A DNA stretch of 64,000 bases from DASTPP01 sp035762175 (GTDB taxonomy: Bacteria > Myxococcota_A > Polyangia > Polyangiales > Polyangiaceae): positions 1-64,000 of the forward strand of contig DASTPP010000379.1 in assembly GCA_035762175.1 (NCBI GenBank), in the 5' to 3' direction. The notes beneath the pieces were generated by a model that was not told where the DNA came from, searched no databases, and worked only from the letters and a program-made list of their open reading frames with translations. The translations under genes were made by a program, and so were the position numbers. Numbering within the stretch: the stretch's first letter is position 1; every line of letters starts with the position of its first letter. This document shows, in pieces, positions 27,174 to 36,399 of this stretch.

Positions 27174-27890
27174 ATGAACCCTACGTCCACCGACCCGACC
27201 CGCTTCGTCCTGGTCTTCGTCGAAGACGACGAGCCGCTGCGGCGGCTCATCCGGCGCTTTCTCGAGGCGCACGGCGTGGTGGTGCTCGAGGCGCCCGACG
27301 GCCCGACCGGGCTCGCGCTGGTGGCCCGGCACGCCCCCGACGTGGTGCTGCTCGATCTCGGCCTGCCCGGCCTCGACGGGGTCGAGCTTTGCCGGCAGGT
27401 GCGCCAGTTCTCGGCCGTGCCGATCGTGATGTTGACGGCGCGCGACGGCGAGCTCGACCGGGTGCGGGGGCTCGACCAAGGGGCCGATGACTACGTGCTC
27501 AAGCCCTTCTCGAGCCCCGAGCTGCTGGCGCGGCTGCGCGCCCACGTGCGCCGATCGCGGGGGCTGCTGGGCCCGCGCGCGCCGTCGCTGCGGGCGGGCG
27601 AGCTCGTCATCGACGTCGCGGCCAGGTCGGCACGCCTGCGGGGGCGCGAGCTGCCGCTCACCCCGTACGAGTTCGCGCTCTTGCGGGCGCTCGCCGAGCG
27701 GCCGGGTCGGGTGTTGTCGCGCGAGCAGCTCATCGAGCTCGTGCGGGGCAGCGCCGACGAGAGCTTCGACCGCAGTATCGACGTGCACGTGTCGAACCTG
27801 CGCCGCAAGCTCGGCGACGACCCCCGGGCGCCGACGCTGCTGCGGACCGTCCGGGGGGTCGGGTATCTCCTCTCGTCGGGGGGCGAATGA
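27174..27890 (+). CDS. OmpR-family response regulator
   Basis: A 238-residue regulator. The receiver (11-125) has the acidic pair in FVEDDEPL, the phospho-Asp in VVLLDLGLPGLDG and the Lys in YVLKPFSSPE. The winged-helix output domain (140-235) has LTPYEFALLRALAERPGRVL and the recognition part DRSIDVHVSNLRRKLGDD. The start is 37 bases past the Vgb-like gene and the end overlaps the kinase gene by four bases (ATGA). A possible targets-with-neighbour link to the Vgb-like gene cannot be shown. Confidence 0.92.
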   Translation: MNPTSTDPTRFVLVFVEDDEPLRRLIRRFLEAHGVVVLEAPDGPTGLALVARHAPDVVLLDLGLPGLDGVELCRQVRQFSAVPIVMLTARDGELDRVRGLDQGADDYVLKPFSSPELLARLRAHVRRSRGLLGPRAPSLRAGELVIDVAARSARLRGRELPLTPYEFALLRALAERPGRVLSREQLIELVRGSADESFDRSIDVHVSNLRRKLGDDPRAPTLLRTVRGVGYLLSSGGE

Positions 27891-29191
27891 TCCGGCTCCG
27901 CCGCCTCGGTCCCGGGCTGTACGTGGCGACGGTCGTTCAGCTCGTGGCGGCGCTGGCCCTGGCGGCCGTCTGGTTGCGCGTCGGTCAACCGCCGCCGCCC
28001 GACCCCGAGATCGCGCCGGCCGCCGCGCTCGCGACCGCGCTCGGGGCCCTGGCCGACCGACCCGAGGCCCGACAGCGGGTCTTGCAGTCGTACGCCGACC
28101 ACGTTCGCGCCCAGCTCCTGCTCGCCGACGCGGCGGGGCGCCCCGTGGCCTCGGCCGAGCCGCCGCCGGCGCTCGGCGCGGTGCGGGGCCGGACGGCGTC
28201 CTTGCCGGTACGCGGGCCCGACGGGGCCGAGCTCGGCCGGCTCGACGTCACGCCGGTGCTCCCGCCGCCGCCGCGCCGGTTGGTCGGGTCGATCGTGGCG
28301 GCCCTGTTGCTCGCCCTCGCCGGCACGACCGCGCTGCTCGCCCGCCGCGTGGTGCGCCCGCTAGCGGCCCTCGAAGAGGCCGCGCGCCGCTTCGGCGAAG
28401 GCGAGCTCAACCGCCGCAGCGGCATTCGTCGCGACGACGAGCTGGGGAGCCTGGCGCGGTCGTTCGACGAAATGGCGTCGCGCATCAGCTCGTTGATCGA
28501 GCAACAGTCGCAATTTTTGGGCAACGTGTCGCACGAGCTCCGCACGCCCCTGGCCCGCATGCGGGCGGCCCTTGACCTGGCCGCGGCGGGGCTCGCCCTC
28601 GACCCTGAGATCATGGGCGATCTCGCCCGCGACGTCGGCGAGCTCGAGCGGCTGGTGCGCGAGCTGCTCGAGCTCGCTCGGTGGCAGGTCCACGGCCCCG
28701 AGCGGCGCTTCGTCGCGCCCGCGCCCGACCTCGAGCCCGTCGATCTCGTGAGCCTGGCTCGCGACGCGGGGCAGCGCTTCGGCTTGCGCCACCCGGGGCG
28801 AGGCTTGCGGCTCGAGCTGCCGCCTGGGCTCGAGGTGCGGGCGTCCGTGGTCTTGCTGCGACGGGCGCTCGATAACCTCCTCGACAACGCCGCGGCCTAT
28901 GCCGATCGGGCGGCCCCCGTCGTGCTCGCGGTGCGCGCCGAGCGCGCGGGCGCGGTGGTCGAGGTGCGCGACCGGGGGCCGGGCATGAGCCCGAGTGATC
29001 TCGAGCGGGCCTTTGAGCCTTTCTTCCGGGCCGAGCCCAGCCGCTCTCGGCGCACCGGGGGCGTCGGGCTCGGGCTGAGCTTCGCCCGCATGGCCGTCCA
29101 AGCCCAGGGCGGCGACTTGGTGCTGCGAAGCGAGCCGGGGGTCGGCATGACGGCCACCATCCTTCTGCGAAGGGGCCCCCAGACGCCCTGA
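27887..29191 (+). CDS. sensor histidine kinase, OmpR partner
   Basis: A 434-residue kinase. Two transmembrane helices (about 15-30 and 130-152) bracket a ~100-residue periplasmic sensor domain. A HAMP domain follows (RRVVRPLAALEEAARRFGEG). The H-box is GNVSHELRTPLARMRAAL, with the phospho-His near 212. ATPase motifs are LDNLLDNAAAYA, VRDRGPGMSPSD, FEPFFRAEPS and GGVGLGLSFA. It is coupled by ATGA overlap to the response regulator. The stimulus is unknown. Confidence 0.92.
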   Translation: MIRLRRLGPGLYVATVVQLVAALALAAVWLRVGQPPPPDPEIAPAAALATALGALADRPEARQRVLQSYADHVRAQLLLADAAGRPVASAEPPPALGAVRGRTASLPVRGPDGAELGRLDVTPVLPPPPRRLVGSIVAALLLALAGTTALLARRVVRPLAALEEAARRFGEGELNRRSGIRRDDELGSLARSFDEMASRISSLIEQQSQFLGNVSHELRTPLARMRAALDLAAAGLALDPEIMGDLARDVGELERLVRELLELARWQVHGPERRFVAPAPDLEPVDLVSLARDAGQRFGLRHPGRGLRLELPPGLEVRASVVLLRRALDNLLDNAAAYADRAAPVVLAVRAERAGAVVEVRDRGPGMSPSDLERAFEPFFRAEPSRSRRTGGVGLGLSFARMAVQAQGGDLVLRSEPGVGMTATILLRRGPQTP

Positions 29192-29277
29192 GCCACGCCG
29201 ACGCGCACCATGAGCACGTCGGACGTCGAGAGGCACCGCCGGGGCGGCGAGGCCGACGATGTTCGGGCGCACAGCCC

Positions 29278-30318
29278 TCACGTCGTGGGCGCCTGGCCCC
29301 GCCCGTCGGCCCGCAGCGCGGGCGCCATCGCCGCCCTTTCCGGCGTCGTCCCTTCGGCCCGGCCCGCCGGGCGGAAGGCGCGGGCGAGCGGGGCGAGGTA
29401 GACGTCGCGCAGGCTGCGCGAGGGCCGGTGCGCCGACGGGTCGAGCCCGAAGTGCAGACGCTCGTCGCCCGCCGGCACGTAGAGCGTGCCGGCGAGCCAG
29501 TCCCACACGGCGAACACGCCGCCGAAGTTCTTGTCGAAATGGCGGGGGTCGGCACTATGGTGCACTTGGTGCTGTCGGGGGCTGATGAACAGGCGCTCGA
29601 GCGCGCGCCCATACGAGAGGGGCACGTGCGAGTGGCGCAGGTGCGAGCCGGCGGCATAGCTCACGAAGATGACGGCGTTGACGCCGAAGGCGGTGACGAG
29701 CCGAAGCTCGCCGGGAAAGAAGTAACGAAACAGCCCCTCGGTCGTTTGCACGAGCGCCATGGTGACGAGCGCCGTGATGAGCAACGAGAGGGGGTGGCCT
29801 CGGTAGGCGCTGAGCGGGGTCAGCACCTCGGCCTCGTGGTGCACCTTGTGCAGCTCCCACAGGAAGGGCACGCGGTGAAAAAGAACGTGGGTGACGAAGA
29901 AGGCGAAGTCGGCCGCCAGGGCGGCGGCGACGGTGAAGGCGAGGTTGACGAGGGGGCCGGGCAACGGGCTCGCGGCGGGCGCGGGCGCGGCGGCCCGGAG
30001 GGCGGAGGCGACCCAGTCGCCGAGGGGGGGCGAGAGCCGTAGAAACGGCCCGAGGAGCAGGCCGCCGTACACGGCGTTGACGACCAGCACCTGCAGGTCG
30101 AGCCGGGCCGACGGGTGGCCGTACGCGTCGGCCTGCAAATAAAATCGCGCGAAGCCCCGGCGGCGAAGCGCGCCGTCGCCCCTCGCGGCCTGGGCGAAGA
30201 CCCAGGCCGCGAGGGGCACGCCGAGGGCGACGTAAAGAAGGCAAACCTCTTCGGCGGGCGAAACGAAGTAGGCCAGGGGGGCGAGAAGCTGGCGTAGAAC
30301 GTCGGTCCAAGCGGGCAT
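29278..30318 (-). CDS. fatty-acid hydroxylase / sterol desaturase family
   Basis: A 346-residue integral membrane di-iron oxygenase. The His clusters are in the expected order: HVLFHRVPFLWELHKVHHE near residues 145-163, then HLRHSHVPLSYG (~230) and PRQHQVHHS (~250). Several transmembrane helices surround them. These His boxes are the iron ligands of the family. It might hydroxylate or desaturate a lipid or sterol. The gene is convergent with the kinase. The C-terminal ~45 residues beyond the catalytic domain look disordered. Confidence 0.88.
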   Translation of the reverse strand: MPAWTDVLRQLLAPLAYFVSPAEEVCLLYVALGVPLAAWVFAQAARGDGALRRRGFARFYLQADAYGHPSARLDLQVLVVNAVYGGLLLGPFLRLSPPLGDWVASALRAAAPAPAASPLPGPLVNLAFTVAAALAADFAFFVTHVLFHRVPFLWELHKVHHEAEVLTPLSAYRGHPLSLLITALVTMALVQTTEGLFRYFFPGELRLVTAFGVNAVIFVSYAAGSHLRHSHVPLSYGRALERLFISPRQHQVHHSADPRHFDKNFGGVFAVWDWLAGTLYVPAGDERLHFGLDPSAHRPSRSLRDVYLAPLARAFRPAGRAEGTTPERAAMAPALRADGRGQAPTT

Positions 30319-30426
30319 CAGTCGCGTCTCCTTGCTTGACGGCTTCGCCGCCGCGGGCCCGACGACGCCGCGGCCTTTCTGCGCCGGTCGTGCCCGCCCC
30401 GGGGCGGGCGCCGGGCTCGACCTTCT

Positions 30427-30627
30427 TTAAGGAGAGAGGTCGAAGAGGCTCAGCAAGAATTCGACGACGCCGACGGTCCGACCGCCGCCGCTCGCGCTGC
30501 GGGTGTTGCCGGCATTCCCCGTCCCGGCGTTGGCCACCTTGACGCCGAGCTCGGGCAGGGCGGTCGAGCCGACGGCGCCGGCCACGAGGAAGCTGACGGT
30601 GCAGACGAGCTTGCGAATGGTTCTCAT
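30427..30627 (-). CDS. small secreted peptide, 66 aa
   Basis: Starts MRTIRKLVCTVSFLVAGAVG, a clear signal peptide, with GGGAG about ten bases before the ATG. The mature part is ~35-45 residues, Gly/Asn/Thr/Ser-rich (ANAGTGNAGNTRSASGGG) and ends with a hydrophobic helix-like tail (TVGVVEFLLSLFDLSP). It lies 108 bases upstream of the fatty-acid hydroxylase gene on the same strand, so it may be the first gene of that transcript. The family is unknown. A surface or signalling peptide is one possibility, not shown. Confidence 0.55.
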   Translation of the reverse strand: MRTIRKLVCTVSFLVAGAVGSTALPELGVKVANAGTGNAGNTRSASGGGRTVGVVEFLLSLFDLSP

Positions 30628-31492
30628 GATCGTAGTCTCCCTTCAATGTTGCGTGCAGGCGCGAATCGTCGCCCGGCTCGGGTGGGCCGCCCCGCGCGAG
30701 GTGCGAAGCGGATTGGCGTGGCATCAACCAGAAAGCAGCGCGCCTCCCGTGCGACGCGGCAGCGCCACGAGCGCGCTCCGGTGCACCTCCGCGCCCGGGC
30801 CGTCGCCCCCGGGCAGGGGCGGGGGTGGCTCGAGGGGGCGGTGACGGGACCCCCCGCGCGTGGGGCGGGTCGCTTCGGACCGAAGAGAGTGCAAGCCACG
30901 TGCCGCGCGCGCCGGTCAGGCGGCCGGTGGCGTTCGCGCCGGCGCACGAACGCCCGTCGGCGGCGCTGCTTCGTGCGGCAGAGGGCCCTCTCGAGCCCGG
31001 TCGTTGGGCGGGCGGCCGTCGGCGGGCCGGCGCAAACGCTTCGAACGTGTACGGCCGGAGGGCACGTGCGCCGGCGTGCGGCGAGTTCGAACGAGTTGGA
31101 CGCCCCGCGGCCAAGTCGTACCGGCGAGTGCCAAGTCGTTCCGGCCCCTGTCAGTCTGGGGGTTAGAGGGTACCCCTATGCTCGATGGTTGGTCTGGCCG
31201 AAGATTCGTCGCCAAATGAATCGTCGAGCATTCGGTTTCGTCGAAATTCGACCCCCGACCCAATCGTCGAGCATTGGTTCCGGTCAAAATTTGACCCGAC
31301 CCAATCGTCGAGGGTTGGTTCGGGCCGAAATTCGGCCCGGCGGCAGGGCTCGACGCTTGGTTCGAGTCGAAATTCGGCCCGGCGGCAGGGCTCGACGCTT
31401 GGTTCGGCCGTGCCGGGGGCCCCCGCCGGGGTGGTTCGTTGGGCGGAGGCCGGCGGCCCGCTCGCCCCGTCGCCGGCGGGTGACGTCGCCGC
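30628..31492 (+). other. gene-less stretch carrying repeat array A
   Basis: No frame here has coding character. The first ~500 bases are ordinary GC-rich intergenic DNA, including a short doublet (GTGCCAAGTCGT twice near 31130). The rest is palindromic array A, described separately. The open frames across 31185-31460 arise because the repeat period is close to a multiple of three. Confidence 0.5.
31166..31405. repeat. array A: ~42-bp palindromic tandem units
   Basis: Starts at GAGGGTACCCC (31166) and holds five to six degenerate units of 41-45 bases. Each unit begins near TCGAGCATTGGTT or TCGACGCTTGGTT and has a palindromic core around AAATT, for example GGGCCGAAATTCGGCCC (31322-31338) and GGTCAAAATTTGACC. 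A stretch of about 240 bases matches array B (36177 on) at a constant offset of 5011, apart from a one-base shift near the end, in the same direction. Unlike CRISPR, the units have no constant repeat with unique spacers. Confidence 0.85.
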
Positions 31493-34141
31493 TTACTCGA
31501 ACGACACGACGAGCGTGCGGGTGGGGCCCGCCTGCGTTTCGACCCGCACCTCGCGGCCGCGCGGGGTGTCGACCACCGCGGGCGTCGCGGGCGCGCCGTC
31601 GAGCGTGACAGCCTTGACCGTCGCCCCGGGCGGGATCGTCGCGCCGATCGTCAGCGCCAAGCCCGCCGGCGCCGTGACCGTGGTCGTGTGGCGGGTGCCG
31701 CTCTTCTGCGCGGACGCGGCCATCACGCCGTTGCCCACGCGGAGGTCTTTGACCGAAAGGCCGGGCCACGACACGGGGATCTGGGGCACGACCGAGAGGC
31801 GGCCCGCGGGCGCGTCGGGGTCGACCCCGAGGAAGTAACGGATCACCGGCCACTGGATGCCGTACGCCGACCACGCCTGCAAGACCATGGCCCGCTCGCG
31901 GAAGTCGACGAACGCGTCGTAGCCCGGGCTCGCGGCGATCTCGGGCAAGGCCCCCGGCATCTCGAGGTTGATCAGCCGGGCGATCGATTCGATGTAAAAG
32001 AGCGCCTGGTTGTCCGCGACGCGGCCGTAGTTGGCCTCCGCCACCGCCATGACCGACGTCGGCAGCGTCCAGCACTTGAGCTCGCCCTTCGCGTCGGGGC
32101 CGCCGTTCGCGCCCGTGTGGAACACGCCGCACGGGCCGCTGTCGAGCGCCTCGAGCTGGGTGAGCGCGGCGTTCGCGTGGGCCGGCGAGGCGACGGCGAC
32201 CTCCATCGGGGTCGCGTTGATCCAGTGGCGCTGCTGGAGCCGCTGGTCCGCCTGGGTGCAGACGTTCACCCAGCCGTTTTGCTGCTGCTCTTCGGGCGTG
32301 ATCTCGTCGCCCGCGTTGCACCGCGAGTCGGCGAAGCGCTTGTCTGCTTCGACCCACCAGTCGGCGTCGAGCGCGAGCCGCATCGCGTCGGCCTTCTGGC
32401 CGGCCCAGGTCGCGGTAGTCTGGTCGCCCTTGCTCGCGGCCATGCGCTGCAGCGCCCGCAGCGCGTCCCAGGTGTAGGCCGCGACGTCGAGCTTCTCGGA
32501 GCCCATGCCGCTCCGCTCGACCATGCCGTAGCCTTCGGGCCACCCGTCGCCGTCGGCGTCGAGCGTCGAGGTGACGTATTGCAGCCCCTTGAGCGTAAAG
32601 TCATACATCTCGTCGCGGAACGTGTTATCGCCGGACCAGCGCCACAGCAGGTCGACGGCGACGGCGAACTGGGCCGTCTCGTTCGTGTTGCCCGGGTCGC
32701 CGACGCCGCCAAAGTAGACCGAGCCGTCGGTCACGACCTCGTGGACCACCTTGCCGCTGTCGCCGTTGATCGCCTGCGAGACGTCGCGGATACCGCGCAG
32801 GTGCGCCATGGCCGTGTCCCACTGCCCGGAGGCGGCGAGCGCGAACGAGGTGTACGCCCCGTCGGTGCCGAAGAACCAGGGGTAGTCGGGGAAGCCGGCG
32901 CCGATGCCCGTCAGCGAGGGCAGGGTCGCGGCCGGCGTCTGGGGGTAGTCTTTGCCCTCTTTCGTGAACCGAACCTGGACGTTCGTGACCGTGCGGCGCA
33001 AGTCCGCGAGGTTCAGCTTGCCCCAATCGAACGCCGCCCGGATCGCCTCGTTCGGCAGGTCGACTTGGGTCTGGCCGAGCAAGGCCTGCCGCGCCGTGAT
33101 CTTGTCGGCCAGCGCCTTCGACGGGTCGGTCAGCGCGGCGTTCAGCGCCTGCCTGGCCTCGTCCGGCGACACGTGCGAGCCCGCGACGCCGACCCACAAG
33201 GTCAGCTCTTGGCTCGCGGCGAGGTTCAGCTGCCATTTCAGCTCGGCGCCCGTGCCCTTGCCGTACTCGAGGTAGTCCGGGTGCGCGGCGGCCGGCACCG
33301 GGCCCCAGAACGCGTCGCCCGTCGCCCCGCTCTCGGGCTTCATCGTCGCGCCGATGAGGCCGTACCGCGGGTTCGGGCCGTCTTGAAAGGCGACCGTGCC
33401 GGAGGCCGCGTCGTACGCCCCCATGTCCTGCGCGTTCGCGTCCTTCGCGTTCGGCGTCGTCCAGCCCCACGGGTACGCGGACATGAGCTCGCTCCGCGCG
33501 TCCATGGTCAGCTCGAACGCCTTCGCCGCGCCGCCCGTGTTCTTGATGGTCACCCCGACCAAGACGACCGGCGAGCCGTCCGGGGAGAACTCGGTGCGCG
33601 TGACCGCGAGCCCGCTCACCTCGGGGAACGCCAGCTTCGCGTACCCCGAGCCCGTGGTGTACTCGGAAGCCGGCGGCAACCAGGCGCCGTCCAAGGCGAA
33701 CCAGTAGCCGTCGAGCACCTTGATGGGGTGGGCCCAGACCCCGCCCATCTCGCCGCGGATGTGCCAGCCGGCGGGCGCAAAGCTGCCGTCCGCCACGCCG
33801 ACGACGTAGGCGCGGTCGCCGGCGGCGACGTACCGTTTGATGCCGAGGTTGTCGGACGTCGAGAGCGCGAGCGCGGCTGGCAGCGCGCCGCCCCCGCCCC
33901 CGCCGGCGCCCGTGCCCGAGCCGCCGACGCCCGCCCCGCTCGTTCCCGAGCCGCCGGCGCCCGCCCCGCCGACGCCCGCCCCGCCGACGCCCGCCCCGCT
34001 CGCGCCCCGGCCGGCCGAGCCCCCTGTGCCGGCGGGCCTGCCCGGTGAATCGTCGTCATCATCGCCGCAGGCGACCGCGACGAGCGCGGACGCGAAGCAC
34101 AACCCAAGTACCCCCCTCACGAGCCCGGGCCCACCTCTCAT
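31493..34141 (-). CDS. six-hairpin glycosidase-like lipoprotein
   Basis: An 882-residue lipoprotein. The signal ends SALVAVAC and is followed by Asp-rich and Gly/Ala/Ser pentapeptide-like linker (about 30-90). A beta-sandwich domain (~90-370) precedes an alpha/alpha toroid (~370-780) with the Trp/Asp-rich pattern of amylo-1,6-glucosidase/GDE-type enzymes: FPDYPWFFGTDGAYTSFALA, DADGDGWPEGYG and QNGWVNVCTQADQRLQQRHW. A small C-terminal beta domain ends it. The acidic residues in the toroid suggest a hydrolase of alpha-glucans or a related sugar; the exact GH family is unsure. The gene lies between the two repeat arrays. Confidence 0.68.
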   Translation of the reverse strand: MRGGPGLVRGVLGLCFASALVAVACGDDDDDSPGRPAGTGGSAGRGASGAGVGGAGVGGAGAGGSGTSGAGVGGSGTGAGGGGGGALPAALALSTSDNLGIKRYVAAGDRAYVVGVADGSFAPAGWHIRGEMGGVWAHPIKVLDGYWFALDGAWLPPASEYTTGSGYAKLAFPEVSGLAVTRTEFSPDGSPVVLVGVTIKNTGGAAKAFELTMDARSELMSAYPWGWTTPNAKDANAQDMGAYDAASGTVAFQDGPNPRYGLIGATMKPESGATGDAFWGPVPAAAHPDYLEYGKGTGAELKWQLNLAASQELTLWVGVAGSHVSPDEARQALNAALTDPSKALADKITARQALLGQTQVDLPNEAIRAAFDWGKLNLADLRRTVTNVQVRFTKEGKDYPQTPAATLPSLTGIGAGFPDYPWFFGTDGAYTSFALAASGQWDTAMAHLRGIRDVSQAINGDSGKVVHEVVTDGSVYFGGVGDPGNTNETAQFAVAVDLLWRWSGDNTFRDEMYDFTLKGLQYVTSTLDADGDGWPEGYGMVERSGMGSEKLDVAAYTWDALRALQRMAASKGDQTTATWAGQKADAMRLALDADWWVEADKRFADSRCNAGDEITPEEQQQNGWVNVCTQADQRLQQRHWINATPMEVAVASPAHANAALTQLEALDSGPCGVFHTGANGGPDAKGELKCWTLPTSVMAVAEANYGRVADNQALFYIESIARLINLEMPGALPEIAASPGYDAFVDFRERAMVLQAWSAYGIQWPVIRYFLGVDPDAPAGRLSVVPQIPVSWPGLSVKDLRVGNGVMAASAQKSGTRHTTTVTAPAGLALTIGATIPPGATVKAVTLDGAPATPAVVDTPRGREVRVETQAGPTRTLVVSFE

Positions 34142-34706
34142 GATCGTACTCCTTCTGTTTGATTGAAATACCGCGCCGGCGATCGGCGGGCTTTGTGCCA
34201 GCTGTTGGTCTCTCGCCCGCTACCCGTTTTCGCGGTCACGCCCGACCGTCGGCCGCCATTGCGCCCCGGTCAATTTCTTGGCGGACGCTAGACTAGAAGT
34301 CTCGTTGAGGACAGTCGAATCTCTCGACTCCTGCGCCGCGCGACGGGGCGTCGATCGTGGTAACTACATTGTGGTCAGTCGGCCGATGCTACAACCTAGA
34401 CGATTCCGTAATTGAACGACAATTTCTCGGCGACGGGAGGGGCTTGACCCTCGGCGGCCCGCGAACGGCTGGGTGCCGCAGACGCGCGGCTGTGCTCGCG
34501 CCTGGTTGCCGAGGTCGAAGGCCGTGCTCCCCCGGCCCGGCCGCCGCGTGATGGGCGCGGCCGGGGCCGCCTTCGCGTCGCGCTACCCCCGCCCTTCGCC
34601 GCCGAAGGGGCCGCCCCCGGGGGCTAATTTAGGCTCTGACCCCCGAAAAGGGCAGGGCGGCGAAAAAAAATCGGCAACTGGCCTCCGGGCCTGGCCGAGG
34701 GGGTAG
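34142..34706 (+). other. 565-base gene-less stretch, small dyad
   Basis: An AT-richer patch (34260-34440) upstream of the divergent lipoprotein contains the dyad AGTCGA-ATCTC-TCGACT (34313-34329) and TAGACTAGAAGTC. These could be promoter or operator elements for the minus-strand lipoprotein. Bases 34640-34680 have a run of A after a C/G-rich hairpin-like sequence. No gene is supported here. Confidence 0.3.
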
Positions 34707-35849
34707 GTGACACCACGAACTCGGCCAATTTCGGACGGGGGGGAGGGTGTCGACCTCGGAAACCCGACCGTGACCAACCGAACCAATACCGAAGCCATCC
34801 TCCATCACCAGCCCAACCGTCCCCTTCCGCCGCCCGCGAACCGACCCACGAAGCAACCCCCGAACCGGGCCCCGAAGGTGGCCGCCCAGCCCGCCACGAA
34901 GGCCCGCGACCGACCGAACGGGGGCCGCGCCTCCAAGAAAGGCGCCGGCCCCGCCCGCCCGACGCGCAAGGGCGGCGAGGGCGACGAAGGGGGGGAGGGC
35001 GACCCAGGGCCCGAAGCCCTCGTTCTGACCGGCAAGGCCGAGGGCGCCTTCGGCCGCGTCGAGGCCGAGATCGACGCCCTGCCCGCCGCCGAGGCGCGCC
35101 GCATCACCGTGTACGTGCCCGCCGCGTGCGTCATGGCTCTTGGCGCCTTGCCCAAGCTGCTGGCCTTGCGCGAGGCGATGGTGTCCGAGCTCGTCAACCC
35201 GCCCCTCGCGGCGCTCGACAAGCTCGAAGACTACGCGCTCGCCGCCGCCCACGCGCACGCCGAGGCCCTGCCCGAGAGCGTGGGCGAGAGCGAGCTGCGC
35301 GCTCTTCTGACCGAGGCCGTGCCGCTGCGCGAGCGCCTGCTGGTCAGCGCCGAGGCGGCGGCGACCTGCGACCTGCTCGACGGGACGCGGGTGGCGGCCA
35401 TTCGCCGGGGCTCGGGCCACCTCGATACGGCCCAAGATCTGTGGTCGCTGGCCAAGCTCTTCCGCACGAAGTGGTCCGCGATTGGCGGGCGCGTGCCCTG
35501 CACGCTGGCCGAGGTCGCGCGCGCGGCCGAGCTCAGCAACCGCCTGCTCAAGGCGCTCGGCCAGCGCGACCGGGGCACCGACGGTGCGGGCAAGTCGGGC
35601 GAGCTCGGCGAGCAGCTCGGCAAGGCATTCGAGCTATTCCGCCGGGCGTACGAGGCCTGCCGCCACGCGGTCGTGTACGTGCGCCGCGACGAGGGCGACG
35701 CCGACGAGATCGCCCCTCCGCTCGCGCATAGCCGCCGCCGCGCCCGCCGCGTCGAGGCCGACGAGCCCGAGCCCACCGAGCCCGGCGACGCCGACTCGAA
35801 CGGGCCCGACTCGTTGGCGCCCGGCGGCGGCGAGGCCGACGGGGGCTGA
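34707..35849 (+). CDS. unknown helical protein with Pro/Lys-rich N-terminus
   Basis: 380 residues from a GTG; AGG three bases upstream is a weak ribosome site and the start is uncertain (a GTG at 34770 is an alternative). The first ~110 residues are disordered, rich in Pro, Arg, Lys, Thr and Gly. A helical core follows, ITVYVPAACVMALGALPKLL, LALREAMVSELVNPPLAALD and DYALAAAHAHAEALPESVGE, then LLVSAEAAATCDLLDGTRVA and KLFRTKWSAIGGRVPC. The tail is acidic and Gly-rich. I recall this core pattern as recurring among myxobacterial hypothetical proteins; no function is known to me. It lies between arrays A and B. Confidence 0.6.
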   Translation: MTPRTRPISDGGEGVDLGNPTVTNRTNTEAILHHQPNRPLPPPANRPTKQPPNRAPKVAAQPATKARDRPNGGRASKKGAGPARPTRKGGEGDEGGEGDPGPEALVLTGKAEGAFGRVEAEIDALPAAEARRITVYVPAACVMALGALPKLLALREAMVSELVNPPLAALDKLEDYALAAAHAHAEALPESVGESELRALLTEAVPLRERLLVSAEAAATCDLLDGTRVAAIRRGSGHLDTAQDLWSLAKLFRTKWSAIGGRVPCTLAEVARAAELSNRLLKALGQRDRGTDGAGKSGELGEQLGKAFELFRRAYEACRHAVVYVRRDEGDADEIAPPLAHSRRRARRVEADEPEPTEPGDADSNGPDSLAPGGGEADGG

Positions 35850-35933
35850 CCGAGCCCGTCGTTCGGCGGGCCGGGCGAGCCAGGCGCCGGGCCCGCGGAC
35901 GCCTCGACGCCGCGGTGAGCACGCCCGCGGCGT

Positions 35934-36048
35934 CGGGGCAGCGTCATGCCCGGGGAGGCGCTGCCCTCGGGGAAGCGCTCGCCCCGCCACCTCGGGGCAG
36001 CGTCATGCCCTGGCAAGCGCTGCCCTCGGGGAAGCGCTCGCCCCGCAA
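35934..36048 (+). repeat. two 59-bp tandem repeats
   Basis: The unit starts CGGGGCAGCGTCATGCCC at 35934 and again at 35993; both copies contain GCTGCCCTCGGGGAAGCGCT and GCCCCGC. The copies differ at a few bases. They sit directly 5' of array B, separated from it by about 18 bases, and may be part of the same repeat-rich zone. Confidence 0.8.
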
Positions 36049-36065
36049 AAAGGGCCTCGGCACAA

Positions 36066-36377
36066 TGCTCGAGTAATGGCCCGGGTCAAAATTCGACCCG
36101 AACCAGTTCTCGAGTAATGGCCCGGGTCAAAATTCGGCCCGAACCAGTTCTCGAGTAATGGCCCGGGTCAAAATTCGAGGGTACCCCCATGCTCGAGGGT
36201 TGGTCGGGGCGAAGATTCGTCGCCGAACCAATTGTCGAGCATTCGGTTTCGTCGAAATTCGACGCCGACCCATTCGTCGAAGAATGGGTCGGGTCAAAAT
36301 TCGACCTGGGGCACGACTCGACGATTGGTTCGGGCCGAAATTTGGCTTGGGGGCAACGCCCGACGGTTGGCTCGCCC
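36066..36377. repeat. array B: seven to eight ~42-bp palindromic units
   Basis: Units begin TGCTCGAGTAATGG (36066) and recur every 41-43 bases up to ~36377. A well-formed unit has arms GGGTC and GACCC around AAAATTC and flanks of TGG and CCA, so each can fold into a hairpin. Units 1-3 are nearly identical to each other; later ones match array A. Part of the array from 36177 onward (GAGGGTACCCC) matches array A at a 5011-base offset. Frames are open through it for periodicity reasons. Confidence 0.85.
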
Positions 36378-36399
36378 GAGCCCGCGGGCCCCCGGGATT

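Noticed and set aside
30646..31608. Protein-coding frames across array A
   Set aside because: Open in several frames because of the near-42-base period; low-complexity Arg/Ser products and no ribosome site.
31166..36377. CRISPR array
   Set aside because: Units vary throughout and have no constant repeat with unique spacers; no cas genes are seen.
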